DNA of 64,000 bases from Pyrocephalus nanus (taxonomy: Eukaryota; Chordata; Aves; Passeriformes; Tyrannidae). The stretch lies in assembly GCA_038380795.1 (NCBI GenBank), contig CM076275.1, positions 7,597,001 to 7,661,000 of the forward strand, read 5' to 3'. The notes below the pieces were generated by a model that worked only from the letters and a program-made list of their open reading frames with translations, ran no database searches and was not told the DNA's origin. Made by a program: the position numbers and the translations under genes. Below, one piece after another: positions 12,145 through 23,599 of this stretch (positions are counted from its first letter, which is position 1; each line of letters starts with the position of its first letter).

Positions 12145-12213
12145 TGAGCTAAATTTTCTGCCAGCTTAATTTTATTGAAATTAGTGGAGTTTATCCAACA
12201 AAATATTTGGCAC
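12145..12213. mobile_element. decayed ancient palindromic sauropsid repeat
   Basis: The segment starts 'gagctaaattttctgcc', passes through 'attgaaattagtggagt' and ends 'aaaatatttggcacc'. This follows the pattern I recall for an old palindromic repeat of turtles, crocodiles and birds (gagccaaattctgcc ... attgaagtcaatggagt ... agaatttggcac). The two ends are roughly inverted copies. Family assignment is from memory. Confidence 0.6.
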
Positions 12214-12309
12214 CTTGCATTTGATGGGCAAAATGTGCCAGTGCAGGGAGTGGGATTTGGAGGGAAATCAGTTACTCTGCAGGTTTAATTTCTGAATAAA
12301 ATATACTTT

Positions 12310-12960
12310 AAAAATAAATAATTAAAATTTGCCAGGACCCCCATAATGGTGTCATTTACACTCCAGTCACATGAGTCTACAGCGCAAGACCCTTTCATAA
12401 TTAGGAACGTACACTATATAAGCTCCCTCCCTAATTAGCAAATTATGTTGAAAATAGCATCCTGCTAATTAATGGTTATTATGGCATTTCTGAAGCTGAA
12501 GCTTTAATTATCACCAACCTAATGATTGTGTACAGAAAAAAACAACTTTTTTTCCCTTAAATTATCAATAAGGGAAGGAGATTATTATCAGGCGAATCTG
12601 CTGACGGCTGATTAATTTGTTTGATGCAAAGTTGCTGTGTGTTTCATATTATTTTATCGGAGTTGCAGGAAAAAGGTACATAATTTGGTTTCATTAGCAA
12701 CTACTGCTATTTATCACTAGAAGATACCCCTCCCTTTTTTGTTGTTTGTTCAATTCCCTCTGTGTTTTTGCCTGCACCAGCATCAAAGTCAAGAGCAGGA
12801 AGTTTTAATTAAGTGACACTAATGAGGTCGTTGAAAATGATACTTCAGCAATTCAGCATGCTGTTAAATGTGTTTATTCTATAATGTCATCAAAGGTGAT
12901 TGTTTTCCCTTGTAATAGATAAAATTCATTACCATAAGCATTGTACTTTTGAGTGTTAGA
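12310..12960. promoter_or_regulatory. strong candidate conserved non-coding element, homeodomain-rich
   Basis: About 650 bases of high-complexity AT-rich sequence with the densest homeodomain-type motifs in the window. They are CTAATTAG at 12431-12438, TAATTAAT at 12466-12473, TTTAATTA at 12503-12510, CTGATTAATTTG at 12608-12619 and palindromic TTAATTAA at 12805-12812. The last overlaps an NKX2-type TTAAGTG at 12809-12815. CpGs survive near 12381, 12407, 12595, 12604 and 12659. No open frame spans it and no repeat is seen. This is the texture of a deeply conserved developmental enhancer, though conservation is inferred and not observed. Confidence 0.55.
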
Positions 12961-13265
12961 GATACAAAATGCGAGTTAGTCAGGTGTGTCTGTTGCACAT
13001 TTCATCTCATCTACCTCTGTAAATGAATTTGCATCTAAAACTATCCCTTAAGAAGGAAATGTAGCATGAGCTGTAGTTGTAAGGGGGTTTTTGTTTAGAA
13101 ATAGCTAGCTTTGAGTAACCTGCTTGGATATTACGATTGTAGCCCTGCTTTTAGAGCTGCCAACTCATTCACAAGTGCATCTCGAAATTCTCCCGATTGT
13201 ATCCTATTTTGCAAGTCCTAATCAAAAAATTCGAATGAATCACTTCCAGCTTGCAAAATAACTGT
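12961..13265. promoter_or_regulatory. candidate extension of the 12.3-12.96 kb element
   Basis: The unique, high-complexity texture continues, with an octamer ATTTGCAT at 13027-13034 and preserved CpGs near 13134, 13182, 13195 and 13232. It could be a second module of the same enhancer. Boundaries are arbitrary. Confidence 0.35.
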
Positions 13266-14895
13266 AGATTAGTGATACAAAGAATACTATGATTTTGCAA
13301 ATCAAAGAATAGTTACAGGGCTGGGATCATGACAGGCTGAGGATAGAGTAAGGTGAGACATATTTTGTAAGGAGAGGTTGGCATCTATCAGACCAACTGA
13401 ACCAGATGGAAGAAACACAGTCTTCAAGTCTGAACCAGGAGTAGTTATGAGTAGTTATGAGTCTCTGCTGCTCTCTTCCTCACTGGGGATTTGTCAAATA
13501 GAAACATCCTTCATTTGGCCCCACATTTGCACAGGAAAAATCCTTAGAGATGTAAGATGTTGCTCCTATAAATGCACATATACACAAAATACAATCCTGC
13601 AACCAGAGCTAATGAAGAGATATACTCATGTCTATAGAATATGCCAAGAGCAGGGGCTAAAATTCACAAAGGATTCTACATCTTCCTTAGGTGGAGATAC
13701 GTCTTCCTGGATAGACAGTGTTTATATTAATGCTGCATCTGGTCTGATCAATTCCCAAATTTTTTGATTCCTTAACAAATACATTTCAGAATTAAAAAAA
13801 AATAATACTAATCTTAAATTCAATTTGCAGAACTATGTTCAGAACAGCAGCTGACTCTGAAGGACTAATCTTAACATAGAAATGGAGCAATAGACAGATT
13901 TAAATGGGTTTCAGCTCTCCTGATGCCCTGCAGTGGGTTAAAGACAAGGACATTCAGCTTAACTCAGAATGTAAGAGAACCCACAGCACTTCCTGGCAAC
14001 CCACTTCAACCCCAAAATTTCACTCATATGATTAAGAATGTAAAAATGTTACTCTTCTGTTCTTGTGTGCTAAAAAATAAGGAACTAGGTACATGTTAAT
14101 ACTAAGGCAAGTAAAAATACAGCTCACACTTTCATTGAATATGTTCTTTATAAACTACTACATTTCTAAGATTAAGGAGTTTTCCTTATTTATAATAACA
14201 TGAAACCAAAAACCTAGAGAAAAAAGCTCTATGGGGAATGTCTCCCTTTTCTTGCCTGAAGAACGGAGGCAATAATTTGTTTCAGTTTACATCAAATTAA
14301 TTTTTTAAAATTCAGTTTGTTTCCAATAAATTTTTTTAAAAGTCAAATGAGGCAAACCCAAAAAAACTTCAAGTTATTCAGAATGCCAAAGCACCACAAA
14401 TATTTTTCAGTGGCAAAAGTCCACTGTTTCCAATAAATAGCACTTGGACACTGCTCAACTGCTAAGTGAAATACAACATGGCATATGCGGGCTTAATACT
14501 GGAAATCTTTACTTACAGTTCAGATTTGGAGCTTTCATTCAAAGCATTGGTTTTGGTCAGATCCTGTTTTAAACACCTGGCCCATAATGCATGGCTTTCC
14601 ATGTGACTGGAGAGAGAATACTATCAACCATAACCAGTGTAAAGCCACCAAACCCACCTTGTCCTTTGGCCCTTCCCTGCAGGGTGACATAGATGGCCAG
14701 AGCCATTTGGATCTGTAGGTCCAGCCTCTGGAGAACCCAGAGCACAGCACTCCCTGGCATTATATTGCAAAGAGATGCTTCATCCTGGGAATATGAATTG
14801 TCTCTTACAGTGCAAACCACTCATTTCCCACAGTTATCACCCCTTGCAGTTGCTAATGCTGCAATGTGACACATCAGAATATACTGGAGATAAAA
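13266..14895. other. unique spacer with small tandem duplication
   Basis: A 10-base unit (gtagttatga) is repeated twice in tandem at 13441-13460. A 129-codon frame at 13378-13767 has no recognisable domain. The remainder is AT-rich and featureless. Confidence 0.5.
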
Positions 14896-14899
14896 AGAG

Positions 14900-14975
14900 T
14901 CTCATCCTTTCTCCTTGAAGTCAATGGCAAAACTCCTATTGATTCAAATTGGGCAGGACTGCACCTTTAATGAGG
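14900..14975. mobile_element. decayed ancient sauropsid repeat
   Basis: The words 'gaagtcaatggcaaaactcc' followed by 'tattgattcaaattgggcaggactgcacc' match, with a few changes, the 'gaagtcaatggcaaaactcccattgacttcaatgggagcaggatcaggcc' motif I recall as very common in turtle, crocodile and bird DNA. Part of the palindromic core (tcaatgg / ttgattc) is visible. Confidence 0.6.
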
Positions 14976-15114
14976 AATAAACAGTTCCTGAAGTGATTTC
15001 TACGAATAATAGTTACAGTGACACCACAAAAAAGCTGTGATGGCTGGATAAGACATGAAAAGAAGTTTTGCTTTACAGTCAGGAGCAGAGAATTAGAAAT
15101 TGCCTGCAAACTCA

Positions 15115-15131
15115 CCCACCCACCCACCCCC
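15115..15131 (-). other. G-quadruplex motif on the - strand
   Basis: The + strand carries CCC three times and then CCCCC, each separated by one A. The - strand is therefore four G-runs joined by single T loops. Short one-base loops are the most stable quadruplex arrangement known. It also reads as a short CCCA tandem repeat. Confidence 0.75.
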
Positions 15132-16190
15132 ACGGCGGGAGCCATAAATCATCATTTTGTCCGCACAGAGCAAAAAGCAGGAATCACAGCAAGATTCAGG
15201 GAGAGCTGCCCTTCATGTGGACAGCAGGGGACACGTCTGGGTCACATGACCCCTAACCTTATCTTTATTTTTCCATCAGGCTCTGTGACATTTGTCCTTT
15301 TTCATTCAATAAGATGCAGGACTATTTGCCATTTTCAAGTAACCCCATTATACAGTACTTCCCATTGACAGACGCGTCCCCTCAGCACAAGGTGCTTTAA
15401 CTCTTTCTAATAGGTTTCTTCCTGGCTCCCGTATCCCGAGTGGGATTTTGTGTTTTGTTTGCTTTGACAGAAAGAAGAAAGGGAAAAAAGAAAGAAAGAA
15501 ACATACCCCCTGGGAAAGTTAACCTCAAAACATAACATTTCGAAAGCAGGATAAACCACTATAGTAACTGCAGAGGACAACATAATTACAGGCGAAATCA
15601 TAGAAAAACAGATGTACTGAGCAAGCAGTCTTGGCAGTCCAAAGTTAGAAGGTCAATAGGTTGGGTTGCCTAAATTGTAGGTCCTTTTAAAGCAGGCATT
15701 AGTTTCTTTCTGCAGATTAGCCACTTTGGGATCTGTATTTTGTCTGAAATCACAGCCACCTCCTCATCCAAAAGCTCAGTTTCTCTAAAAATATAACAAT
15801 TGACACAAAACTTTATCCCACCTAGTGCAAAGGACTGGGGAGGAGCTACATGTAGAAGAAAAACAGTTTGCGTCTCCAGAAGGTTTCTACCAGCTTCACA
15901 AAATGCTACCTCCTAGTCTGTTAACGAAGATTGGAGCTTCATTGTCCTACAGGCTCATTCTGGTGCCAGTCTTCCAGGTGGGAGAGGACATCCCATCCTT
16001 ATCTGTCCTCTGCAGACTGAAGTTATCCTCATGGGACCAAGCACCTTTATATTTGATCTCTGACAAATTTTTCGGGAAAGCTGAAGGATGAACCCACCTG
16101 CTCTTCTCGTGATGCTTAAAATTTTCACATTAGCTCTTCTTATCAGTGGTGCCACTGACAAATTTGATACATTGAAAGGAGGAAGGAAGA
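15132..16190. other. unique spacer with purine-rich tract
   Basis: A GAAA-type purine tract lies at about 15471-15500. Small overlapping frames on both strands (for example 15825-16091) show no domain. A weak CTCF-like word (agcaggggacac) at about 15224-15235 was judged insufficient. Confidence 0.5.
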
Positions 16191-16194
16191 GCCA

Positions 16195-16290
16195 CTCTTC
16201 CCATTTTACTTCTAAGACACTGAGGCCCAAAGAAACTTTGTAAAAAAAGGTGTCGTGGCAAAGCAGGACTTTGAGGAGGAACCTCTCAAG
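16195..16290 (-). mobile_element. MIR-like SINE fragment (antisense)
   Basis: 'cccattttac...gacactgaggcccaaagaa' at 16200-16235 corresponds to the reverse complement of the MIR core 'tgcctcagtttcctcatctgtaaaatggg'. The following 'gtggcaaagcaggactttga' continues the 'gtggcagagccaggattcgaa' part. The copy is strongly diverged, as expected for an ancient SINE. Confidence 0.65.
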
Positions 16291-19200
16291 TTACTGATGA
16301 GCAGCAGCCTCATGGCTCCTAGCAACTTTCCTCCACTTCCACATCAAATACGTGTGGCCTCCCTGCACATAAACACTGTTGATGAGCCCAGGCTTCAAGG
16401 TAAAGAACCCTTGCAAAAAGAAAAGCCCCAGACTCTTGAAAAGAAGACAAGATGAAATAGTTTATCAAATCCTTTGGTGCCTGGTTAGTCCAAACCATGC
16501 CCTTCCTCATAAACAGTGCTCAGCTGCTCCACTTCAGGACGCTGCTGATAAAAGCAAGGAGAATGGTGTTGATCACAGGCACATTTCAAGGACATCTCCA
16601 AGTCACTAAAATGTGTTTAAAACCCTGTAAGGTAAAAGTTTACTCATTGTAAACCCTTGCTTAGTGCATTAAAGTCGTGCTCAACCCCTCTGGTAAACTC
16701 CTGGGAAGGGATCCTCCTCTTACATGTCACAAAACCTGGTGGAACAAAGGTACAGTTGACGTTTACAAACACTCCAGAGAGTTTCATTGCCTCTGAAGGC
16801 CTAAGTTCCTTCTAGCCATCTCCTGTTTCCCCTCCAGCCCCACTTTGCCCCACGGAGAAAGGAGGGAAGCATTGCTGGGCAGCCCACGCAGCACAGAGGT
16901 GCCTTCACCGCGGTTAGCTCTTCGCCCACACACAGAGTAACCGTGGGTCATGGAGGAGGCAGGATTTCAGCCTCAATGCAAACATGAGATGTCAAACAAG
17001 AAAATGCCCTATGGGTTTTTTCTTTCCCCATGTGATTATAGGCACATTCAGATTCTCTGAGAAAAAGTGACGCTCTGTTTAGTCATTGCAGGGAGGAAAG
17101 CATCACTAGAAACAGCGTCACTGGGGTGTCCAAACCACATCTTCAGAGGGGCAAAAGTTCAGTCATTTGTAGCTGACTTCCAGCATATCACTGTGTTCAT
17201 GTGACTGGATCCACCTCTGTGGCAAAAATCAAAGATGACCAGTTCTCATTCTGTTCTTTCCTTAGCTTATATTTGACCCAAAGCAGTCTCAAACACAAGT
17301 GCATCATGTGCTGTAACACAAGAGATAGCGACAACCATGCTACGAATTCTCAGTGCTCATTCCATGCCAATCCATCTCTGTACCATCCTGAAAAGTCCCT
17401 GATTTGCATTAGCAACAACTCCAAATGACAGCACTGAGGAGGACATGGAAAAGTCATTACCACAAAGAGAATCACAACTTCAGATCACAATACCAGTAAC
17501 TAGAGGCTTTCTACAGCAACCAGTAAACACATGCAAAATGTGAAGTATCATGACATTTTCTGAAGGGCAGTTTATGCATGTCTGCACCCAGAATGACTGT
17601 CAATGTGATGCCTTCCAGAGGAACTTCTTAGATGCCATAAGATCACTGTACTGCTGGTGGGCAGCAAATCAAACGTGATATTGCTGCAAAATGATCAGTG
17701 AGTTGAAGCCAGATGTACAAAGGTGGCATGTGATGATCAAATGGCACTGGTGGGTATTCACCTACAGCATTGTGCTTTTTGGACTGCAAGATTAGACAAG
17801 AAATATTGGCAAATTAGAGGGAGATAAAAGTGACAAAAAAAATTTTGATGATATTCAAGGGAAAAATAGATAAAGTAAAGTACCAGATAAGCTGCAGACT
17901 CATAGAATTTATTTATTTTCTGGTGATACCGATTGAATTTGTAGGTTTCTTTTACAATTAAAAAATAAAACACAACCATAAAAGCAGCAGTTTCATCAAG
18001 TATATTGATGGTGGAATCAATATATGAACTCTTAGGCAATGGTGGAGCTGCAAAGACAATTTCTCAGAGACAGACTGCAGTATGTTTATCCTTATCATCT
18101 CTGACTGCAGTTCAGTGGTTATGCAGCACTGCAGAGGTGACACATCCTGCAGTCTGCTCAGGATGGACAGTGGCTACATCCCGGCTGTGGGAAGATATAG
18201 TTTACCCTCTTCGTCCCCCAGTCCTCAAGATTAAAGACCTGTAGAAACATTTTGCAGCTGCTCCTTCCCTTGCCCATAGGAAATCAATGAGTGTCGAGGT
18301 TTTATTCTGACATGCACAAAGAATTTATCTCTACTATGGACCCAGAGACCCAGGCAGGGCACAGAATTGCCTCACAGTAGAGACACACTCCTACTGAAGT
18401 CAGGTGACTGCCAATGTGCTCCAGATATTCAAAATACGAGTTAGGGACAGAGTCTCCAGTGACAGGTTTTCAGCAGCACATTTTACACTGACAAATGAAA
18501 GCTTCTCTGTGGTGTCACTTCTTACAAATATTTCTACAAAATTTTCATGCACCTTGGACACAAAGTAGAATTTTAAAGCAAAAAGAGGACTGCCTAAAAT
18601 AGCTACTGGACCAAGGACTTCAGTCCAAAATATTTAAAACCTGAACTCAAATCCTTGATCTTATCTGCTTCAAAGACTAGGAATTTAAATGGGAAAGCTC
18701 CACACATTTTGCACTCTGGAATTCTTTTTTTTCAGTCAGCCCTACTGAACTTGCATGGCTGGGTTCAGGTTTCCAAGGACCTCTGGAACCAACAGTTCCT
18801 CAATTCCTGTTGAAACTCCTATGACCCCACTCCCAGCAGCCTACAGTATCAGACACATGCTCAAAAATACACAGCTTTTAAAGGACTATGATACCAAGGC
18901 ATGGATGGAGAGTCTTTTTGGCTGTTGAGACCCACCCATCAGGAGAATGTCACAATCCAGTCCCAGGCCAGACAAATGCACGGCTGGCTCCCATCTAAGG
19001 GCTTCGTGTCTTGATTTCCTGTTCTACATTTTCACGTTTTATTTTCTCTCAACATCCTGTCATCTGTTCTCAGCTTGCAAAAGACAGGATGCCATTTGCA
19101 TTCACAAACTACAAGGAGTTTTTTACTGAACTGTAAAAGTTACATCGTTGGACATTATTTTGATTGTACCAGTGCTGGGTTGACATGCAGAGCTGAAGTT

Positions 19201-20085
19201 TATTTTACAAGATGCTGTTTGGTTTCCACATAAGCAAATCTAGTCCATAGGCCAGGAATATAGAATTTAATCTGACTATTAAAGGAGGGCAAAATGGAGA
19301 AATTCAAAGTACTCTAGATGGGAAAAGTTTTCAAATATGAAACATACGTTATTATGTATTCAGTATACACATTTTATTCTTCTTTATTAATTTTTTCGAA
19401 CTTTAAGATCCGTTTTGCATTTACATTGTAACCCCTCTCATGATTTTCACTCGCATTAACCTTACCACATGTAAGACAATGTACAAAATATATTAACATG
19501 TTCTATTGATTATCTACTTATTGCAGCTATTTTAGTAATCCCCACACCTCAGACTCCAGATGTGTTGTGGAAACAGAACTTGTACATAATGAGGAGGTTT
19601 TAAAAATCAGAAAAAGCTTGCAGAAGACACTTCTAATATTAAATAACATAACTTCCTATTTTTTTCCTCCTGAACTCTAAGGGCTAGAAACTCTCTTTTA
19701 TAAATAAAGAATGGCAACACTGGAACCAAACACCTCCTTTATGGTTTAAGAAAAAGTAGATTTTACTTTAAACTGAACATTCACTACTGACAAAAGGTGC
19801 TCTCTCTGACTGAAAGCACCAAAAGTAAGAACCTAGCATTTTAAAATAACTCTTACAAATACGGGTCGTGCTTCAGTAGCTTGAAATGCCTTATTTGTAT
19901 AATTTCTCCCCCTGGGTGAATACAATTTTAAAAGGAAATGAAGCATTGTAATATAAACTACACACCACTCATATATACCTTGTGCTTGCATGCAGGCATT
20001 ATAAATATTATCAGCAGGAAAAAAAAAAAAAAAAAAAAAAAAGCAGCCAATGCTTTTCCAAAGGGAGAAGATTTTTTTTTTGTTT
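16291..20085. other. long unique spacer, no gene seen
   Basis: Nearly 3.8 kb without a credible gene. Octamers occur at 17402-17409 and 19094-19101. A short 'cctactgaagtcaggtgactgcc' near 18390-18412 may be a further scrap of the ancient 'attgaagtcaatgg' repeat. All open frames are under 100 codons and unremarkable. An A-run of 24 bases at 20019-20042 closes the segment. Confidence 0.5.
20019..20042 (+). repeat. poly-A tract, 24 bases
   Basis: The longest homopolymer in the window. I could not identify a retroposon body upstream of it or a clear target-site duplication around it, so it is recorded only as a homopolymer. Confidence 0.95.
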
Positions 20086-20205
20086 CATTCTTTCTTGATC
20101 TTTTGTTGTGACTCTCCCTTTGATTGACAGGTGGCATTCTTGTCTTTATGGATGGAGAAGCAAAGCCCTTGATGGTTATCGACATAAGGAAATGTCATGT
20201 CTGAC
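20086..20205. promoter_or_regulatory. candidate element with exact PBX-PREP/MEIS decamer
   Basis: TGATTGACAG at 20121-20130 is an exact composite PBX-PREP/MEIS site. It overlaps the E-box CAGGTG at 20128-20133. The surrounding sequence is unique and contains a preserved CpG near 20180. TALE composite sites are frequent in hindbrain, limb and neural enhancers. Function here is inferred. Confidence 0.45.
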
Positions 20206-20214
20206 TATGTTTCA

Positions 20215-20545
20215 ACAGGACCTTTTTCCCCCTCATTTCCTGATCCTTCCCCTCACTTAATTTAGTATATTTAATGCCAAGAAGTCTCTCCAATATGAAT
20301 TTATAATCCAAATGCTAATTGCAGTCAGGAACCCCAAACCTGGCATTTAATTACCATTTGGTATAAAAAGTCACATTTGCAACAAGTGACCAAATTCCCT
20401 TTCCCTTTGCCCCTATGCAACCAAAACATCCCTTGGCCTTAAACCTTCAAGACAGTGGTGGGAATGTGCTATTGAGTGACCGGAGTGGCTCTGTAACCAG
20501 CACGTCACTGTAAATTACGCATCGGGTGTAATTCATTCAGAAACC
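20215..20545. promoter_or_regulatory. candidate conserved non-coding element
   Basis: High-complexity sequence with gcatttaattaccatttgg near 20343-20361, aaatgctaattgcag near 20310-20324, and CpGs clustered at about 20480-20530. No frame or repeat explains it. It could form one unit with the PBX/MEIS element just upstream. Confidence 0.4.
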
Positions 20546-22255
20546 AGAAGCAAGTGGGTGGAAGCACTGGAACAGCTCACTTTGCACTGGGCTGACACAG
20601 ACTGTGAGTGCAACGTGAGGGCAGTTCACTCGGAGAGGTGCTCAGGCATTGCACAGTCCTTGCAACAAGAGGTACCACCCCCATTTAAGTCCAAAATAAC
20701 TCTGACGTTCCAACAGCACAAGGCCTGGCTCAGCTTCAGGGCTGAGCGCTGGGACTGAGGGAACCGTGCCCTCCCACAAAGCCTGGGTTTGGCTGTGGTG
20801 GTCTCTGTGGTGCATTGTGCCAGTAACACTAACCAGGACATGCCATTAGTCCACCTCTTTTCCTTCTGCCACAGCGTATCAGTAACATGGACCACCCTTC
20901 TTGTCAGTCCCTAAAAAACAACTCTCCCCTCCACACAACCCCCAACTCACTTCTGCCCTGTACAACACTCCTTGTTTAAAAAAACCCCAGTGTTCCTCCA
21001 TGCTATGGACAGGGATCAGACCACCTCTAACACTTGATTCCTCTTCCCCTCTTGCACCCTTCTCCTTACTTTGTTGTGTCTAAAATTAATTTGTTCTCCT
21101 CCATCTCAAGCAGGGATCATATCTTTTTATCTGCATTATGAAGTACCCAAACAGCATAAAAATTGTATCTGGTGATGTCAAATAATAAATAATAACAATA
21201 GGGCAGACTGGGAATACTATGTCTGGGATAATGCATCATTGCTCTCTCTACCATGACCCTAATTCATCTGCATAAATTTCCACATGTTTTGTATGCATTA
21301 GGCTAACATTTTGACCACGAACCACAGGGTGAAGAAATGTAACACAAGAGCTGGTTTTCTGCAGCCAAAATTAAGTACCTCTAATTGAAAAATAAAGAAC
21401 AGGAAACCACTCCCCATAATGCATGTGTACTTTCATGTGTATCTATGTCCCATCCCAGGTAGAGAACCCATAGTCCTGATTGTACTTGTTACTCCATGAA
21501 TGGTTCACATCTTGCAATGAGCAGGTCTTAGCCAGGTGAAATGGGCCTTCCTCTGACACTTTTGCACAAGGGACTTCCCAGATAAGTAAATTTTCAGTTA
21601 TTTTTTAAGAAAAACTTTATAACTTTTTTCTATTTAATGAGCTGTGTTTTGGGGTCTGATGCCTCTCTATTATACTCTGAAATAAGGGAGTCAGTCCTTC
21701 ACACCAGGCATCAGTAGCTGTGGAATCACTAAGACATCTTGCAAAGTTTAGCACTCAGGTTAATCTTTCATTGAATCACCCCAACCAGAAAGCAGATGCT
21801 GCAGTGGTACCGATGGCACCTGTCAAAGTTCCTGAGCACAACCAAGTATTTCTCCCTATCCCACTGCCATATATTTCCTGACTTTTTAATCCTTATGCTT
21901 TCAGGCATGCACAGGGCAAATGCTTCACTCAGAAGAGTGAATTAAGAATACGTAAGTAATTATATTACTTTGGTGTTCTCTGCCACTGGATTCAATCTCA
22001 TAAATGCAAAAAGAAACATCTGAGAAGAGAAGCATCTGCCTGGCCTCTTCTCCATAGCAGAAGTACAAAAAGCAAGTACAGAGTCAGATCCACATAGTCT
22101 AAGCCCAGTCCACCTGCAGTTACAAGTTTTGCTACAGATGCCAGAAGATTTCTCCAAGCAGCAGAACAAAGAAGGAGAGAGACCTGAGCCAGTTCTGAAA
22201 CAATTACATTACTTCAAATGAAGGAGTATTTGGGAAGACAATCACATGTGGGATG
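20546..22255. other. unique spacer, chance open frames
   Basis: Short frames on both strands overlap each other (20558-20758, 20626-20895, 20901-21083 and 21960-22169) and carry no domain. An AATA-rich microsatellite-like patch is at about 21179-21200. Confidence 0.5.
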
Positions 22256-22259
22256 CATG

Positions 22260-22620
22260 AGCATTCCTATTTCTTCTAGTTAAGTACCTCTGCTTTTCCC
22301 TCATCTTGTCACTGAATGCATTTCTACTCCTTTATAGCCAGCCAAGCTATAAAATTCAGCATGAGCTTGAAGTATACTATATGCTAATTTTGTATCGCCC
22401 TAATAATGCTCAGATTTACTGGGAACCATTCTCTCACTGATGCATATTTGTAAGTACTATTAACGTTAATGGGAGTTACCAACTAATTAGAAAGGAGAAC
22501 AAAATCTAGGCTATAGGATGCAAATTAGAGTAGTAGCTGTGACACTTATCTTCCCGCTGAGGAATCACAGAGTAGAGCAAAATCAAGGACAGTGACTCTA
22601 AATTCTGTTGACTATTTACC
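22260..22620. promoter_or_regulatory. weak candidate non-coding element
   Basis: Unique AT-rich sequence with an octamer ATGCAAAT at 22518-22525, tatgctaatttt near 22380-22391 and aactaattag near 22481-22490. The word 'attaacgttaatgggagtta' near 22459-22478 could instead be a scrap of the ancient 'attgacttcaatgggagtt' repeat. Two explanations compete, so confidence is low. Confidence 0.28.
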
Positions 22621-22789
22621 TTACATTTTGCACCCAAGAACCCTCAACAAAACAAAATACTCAACGGGAAAAGCTAGCCAGGCTATTAAAGTCTACTGCA
22701 TAATCACAAAAATGTCCAAGCTAGCTCTCAAACAGAGAAAGGTTTGAGAAGTTCTAATCTGGCTCACTTAAACACTCTCAGTAGAGAAC

Positions 22790-23280
22790 TGTTGCAAGGT
22801 GTAGTTAACAATTAATATTTTTAACAAGCTGGTCAAGAGAGTGTAGCTCAGTGAGTCTGTGTATTAAAAGGGCATTGTTAGCACACTGCTTGGCTTTTAT
22901 GAGGTGAAACAATCCAAACCTACTTCAGTGTGTGGAGAGGTTTGGAGAGGTTTTATTTTCATCCTTAAAGTCCAGGGTGGCTCTGGCATAATAAAGGTCA
23001 TATCTCCTAATCATGGTAATGTTCACACACAGCAATATGAGCTCATTGCAGAGAGCTCCAGCACTCAGAAATCCCCGGTTAGAAGGTGTCACCGATTAAA
23101 CTATCGCATTTCAAAGGCTTCCATACAGTAAATAGGAAAGAAAAGAAGAAAAGGAAAAGTGGCCTTTTGTTATTCAAAAAGCCACGGAGAGCGATAATTA
23201 ACCCATTTTTGTTGAGAAATCATTTGGACAAAAGTCAAGGGATTGCCACCCTGTCAATTGTTAAGTCTAGATAAGGACAT
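22790..23280. promoter_or_regulatory. candidate conserved non-coding element
   Basis: A long high-complexity stretch. It contains gttaacaattaatat near 22804-22818, cctaatcatggtaatg near 23007-23022, gataattaaccc near 23195-23206 and ctgtcaattgtt (MEIS-type core) near 23252-23263. CpGs persist near 23075, 23091, 23105, 23186 and 23193. No coding frame has recognisable content. Confidence 0.4.
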
Positions 23281-23439
23281 TATATTCCACTGTACAAAGA
23301 GTGACTGAAGATAGTGAATAGAAAGTAGGCCACTACTATGACTTTCCCTAGTCCATCGAAAAAGAGGTCTATTTTTTTCCACAAAAGAGGTAATATAGTA
23401 AAAAAATCTCTTCCTACATTAAAAACATAACTACAGTGC

Positions 23440-23530
23440 TTGTTTTTGCATTTTGTTAAATATTCAAAGGTACCATGCAATTAGCATGTCATTAATGAAT
23501 AATTAATTACTGCTAAAACAGGCTTCAGAT
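23440..23530. promoter_or_regulatory. homeodomain-motif cluster
   Basis: In under 100 bases the sequence has gcaattagcatg, gtcattaatga and taattaattac, that is, several overlapping TAAT/ATTA cores. In a very AT-rich background some of these arise by chance, so the call is modest. Confidence 0.3.
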
Positions 23531-23582
23531 TTTTTTGCAACTAAATTATTTAAAGAGCAAATATAACAATGGAATGCAGCTT

Positions 23583-23596
23583 CCCCCCCCCCCCCC
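23583..23596 (+). repeat. poly-C tract, 14 bases
   Basis: An uninterrupted C-run in an otherwise AT-rich region. Such tracts are rare in vertebrate DNA compared with A/T runs. They are unstable in replication and sequencing. Confidence 0.9.
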
Positions 23597-23599
23597 TTA

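Noticed and set aside
15221..15238. Second CTCF-like word (agcaggggacac)
   Set aside because: Matches only about 12 of 15 consensus positions, with a mismatch in the core.
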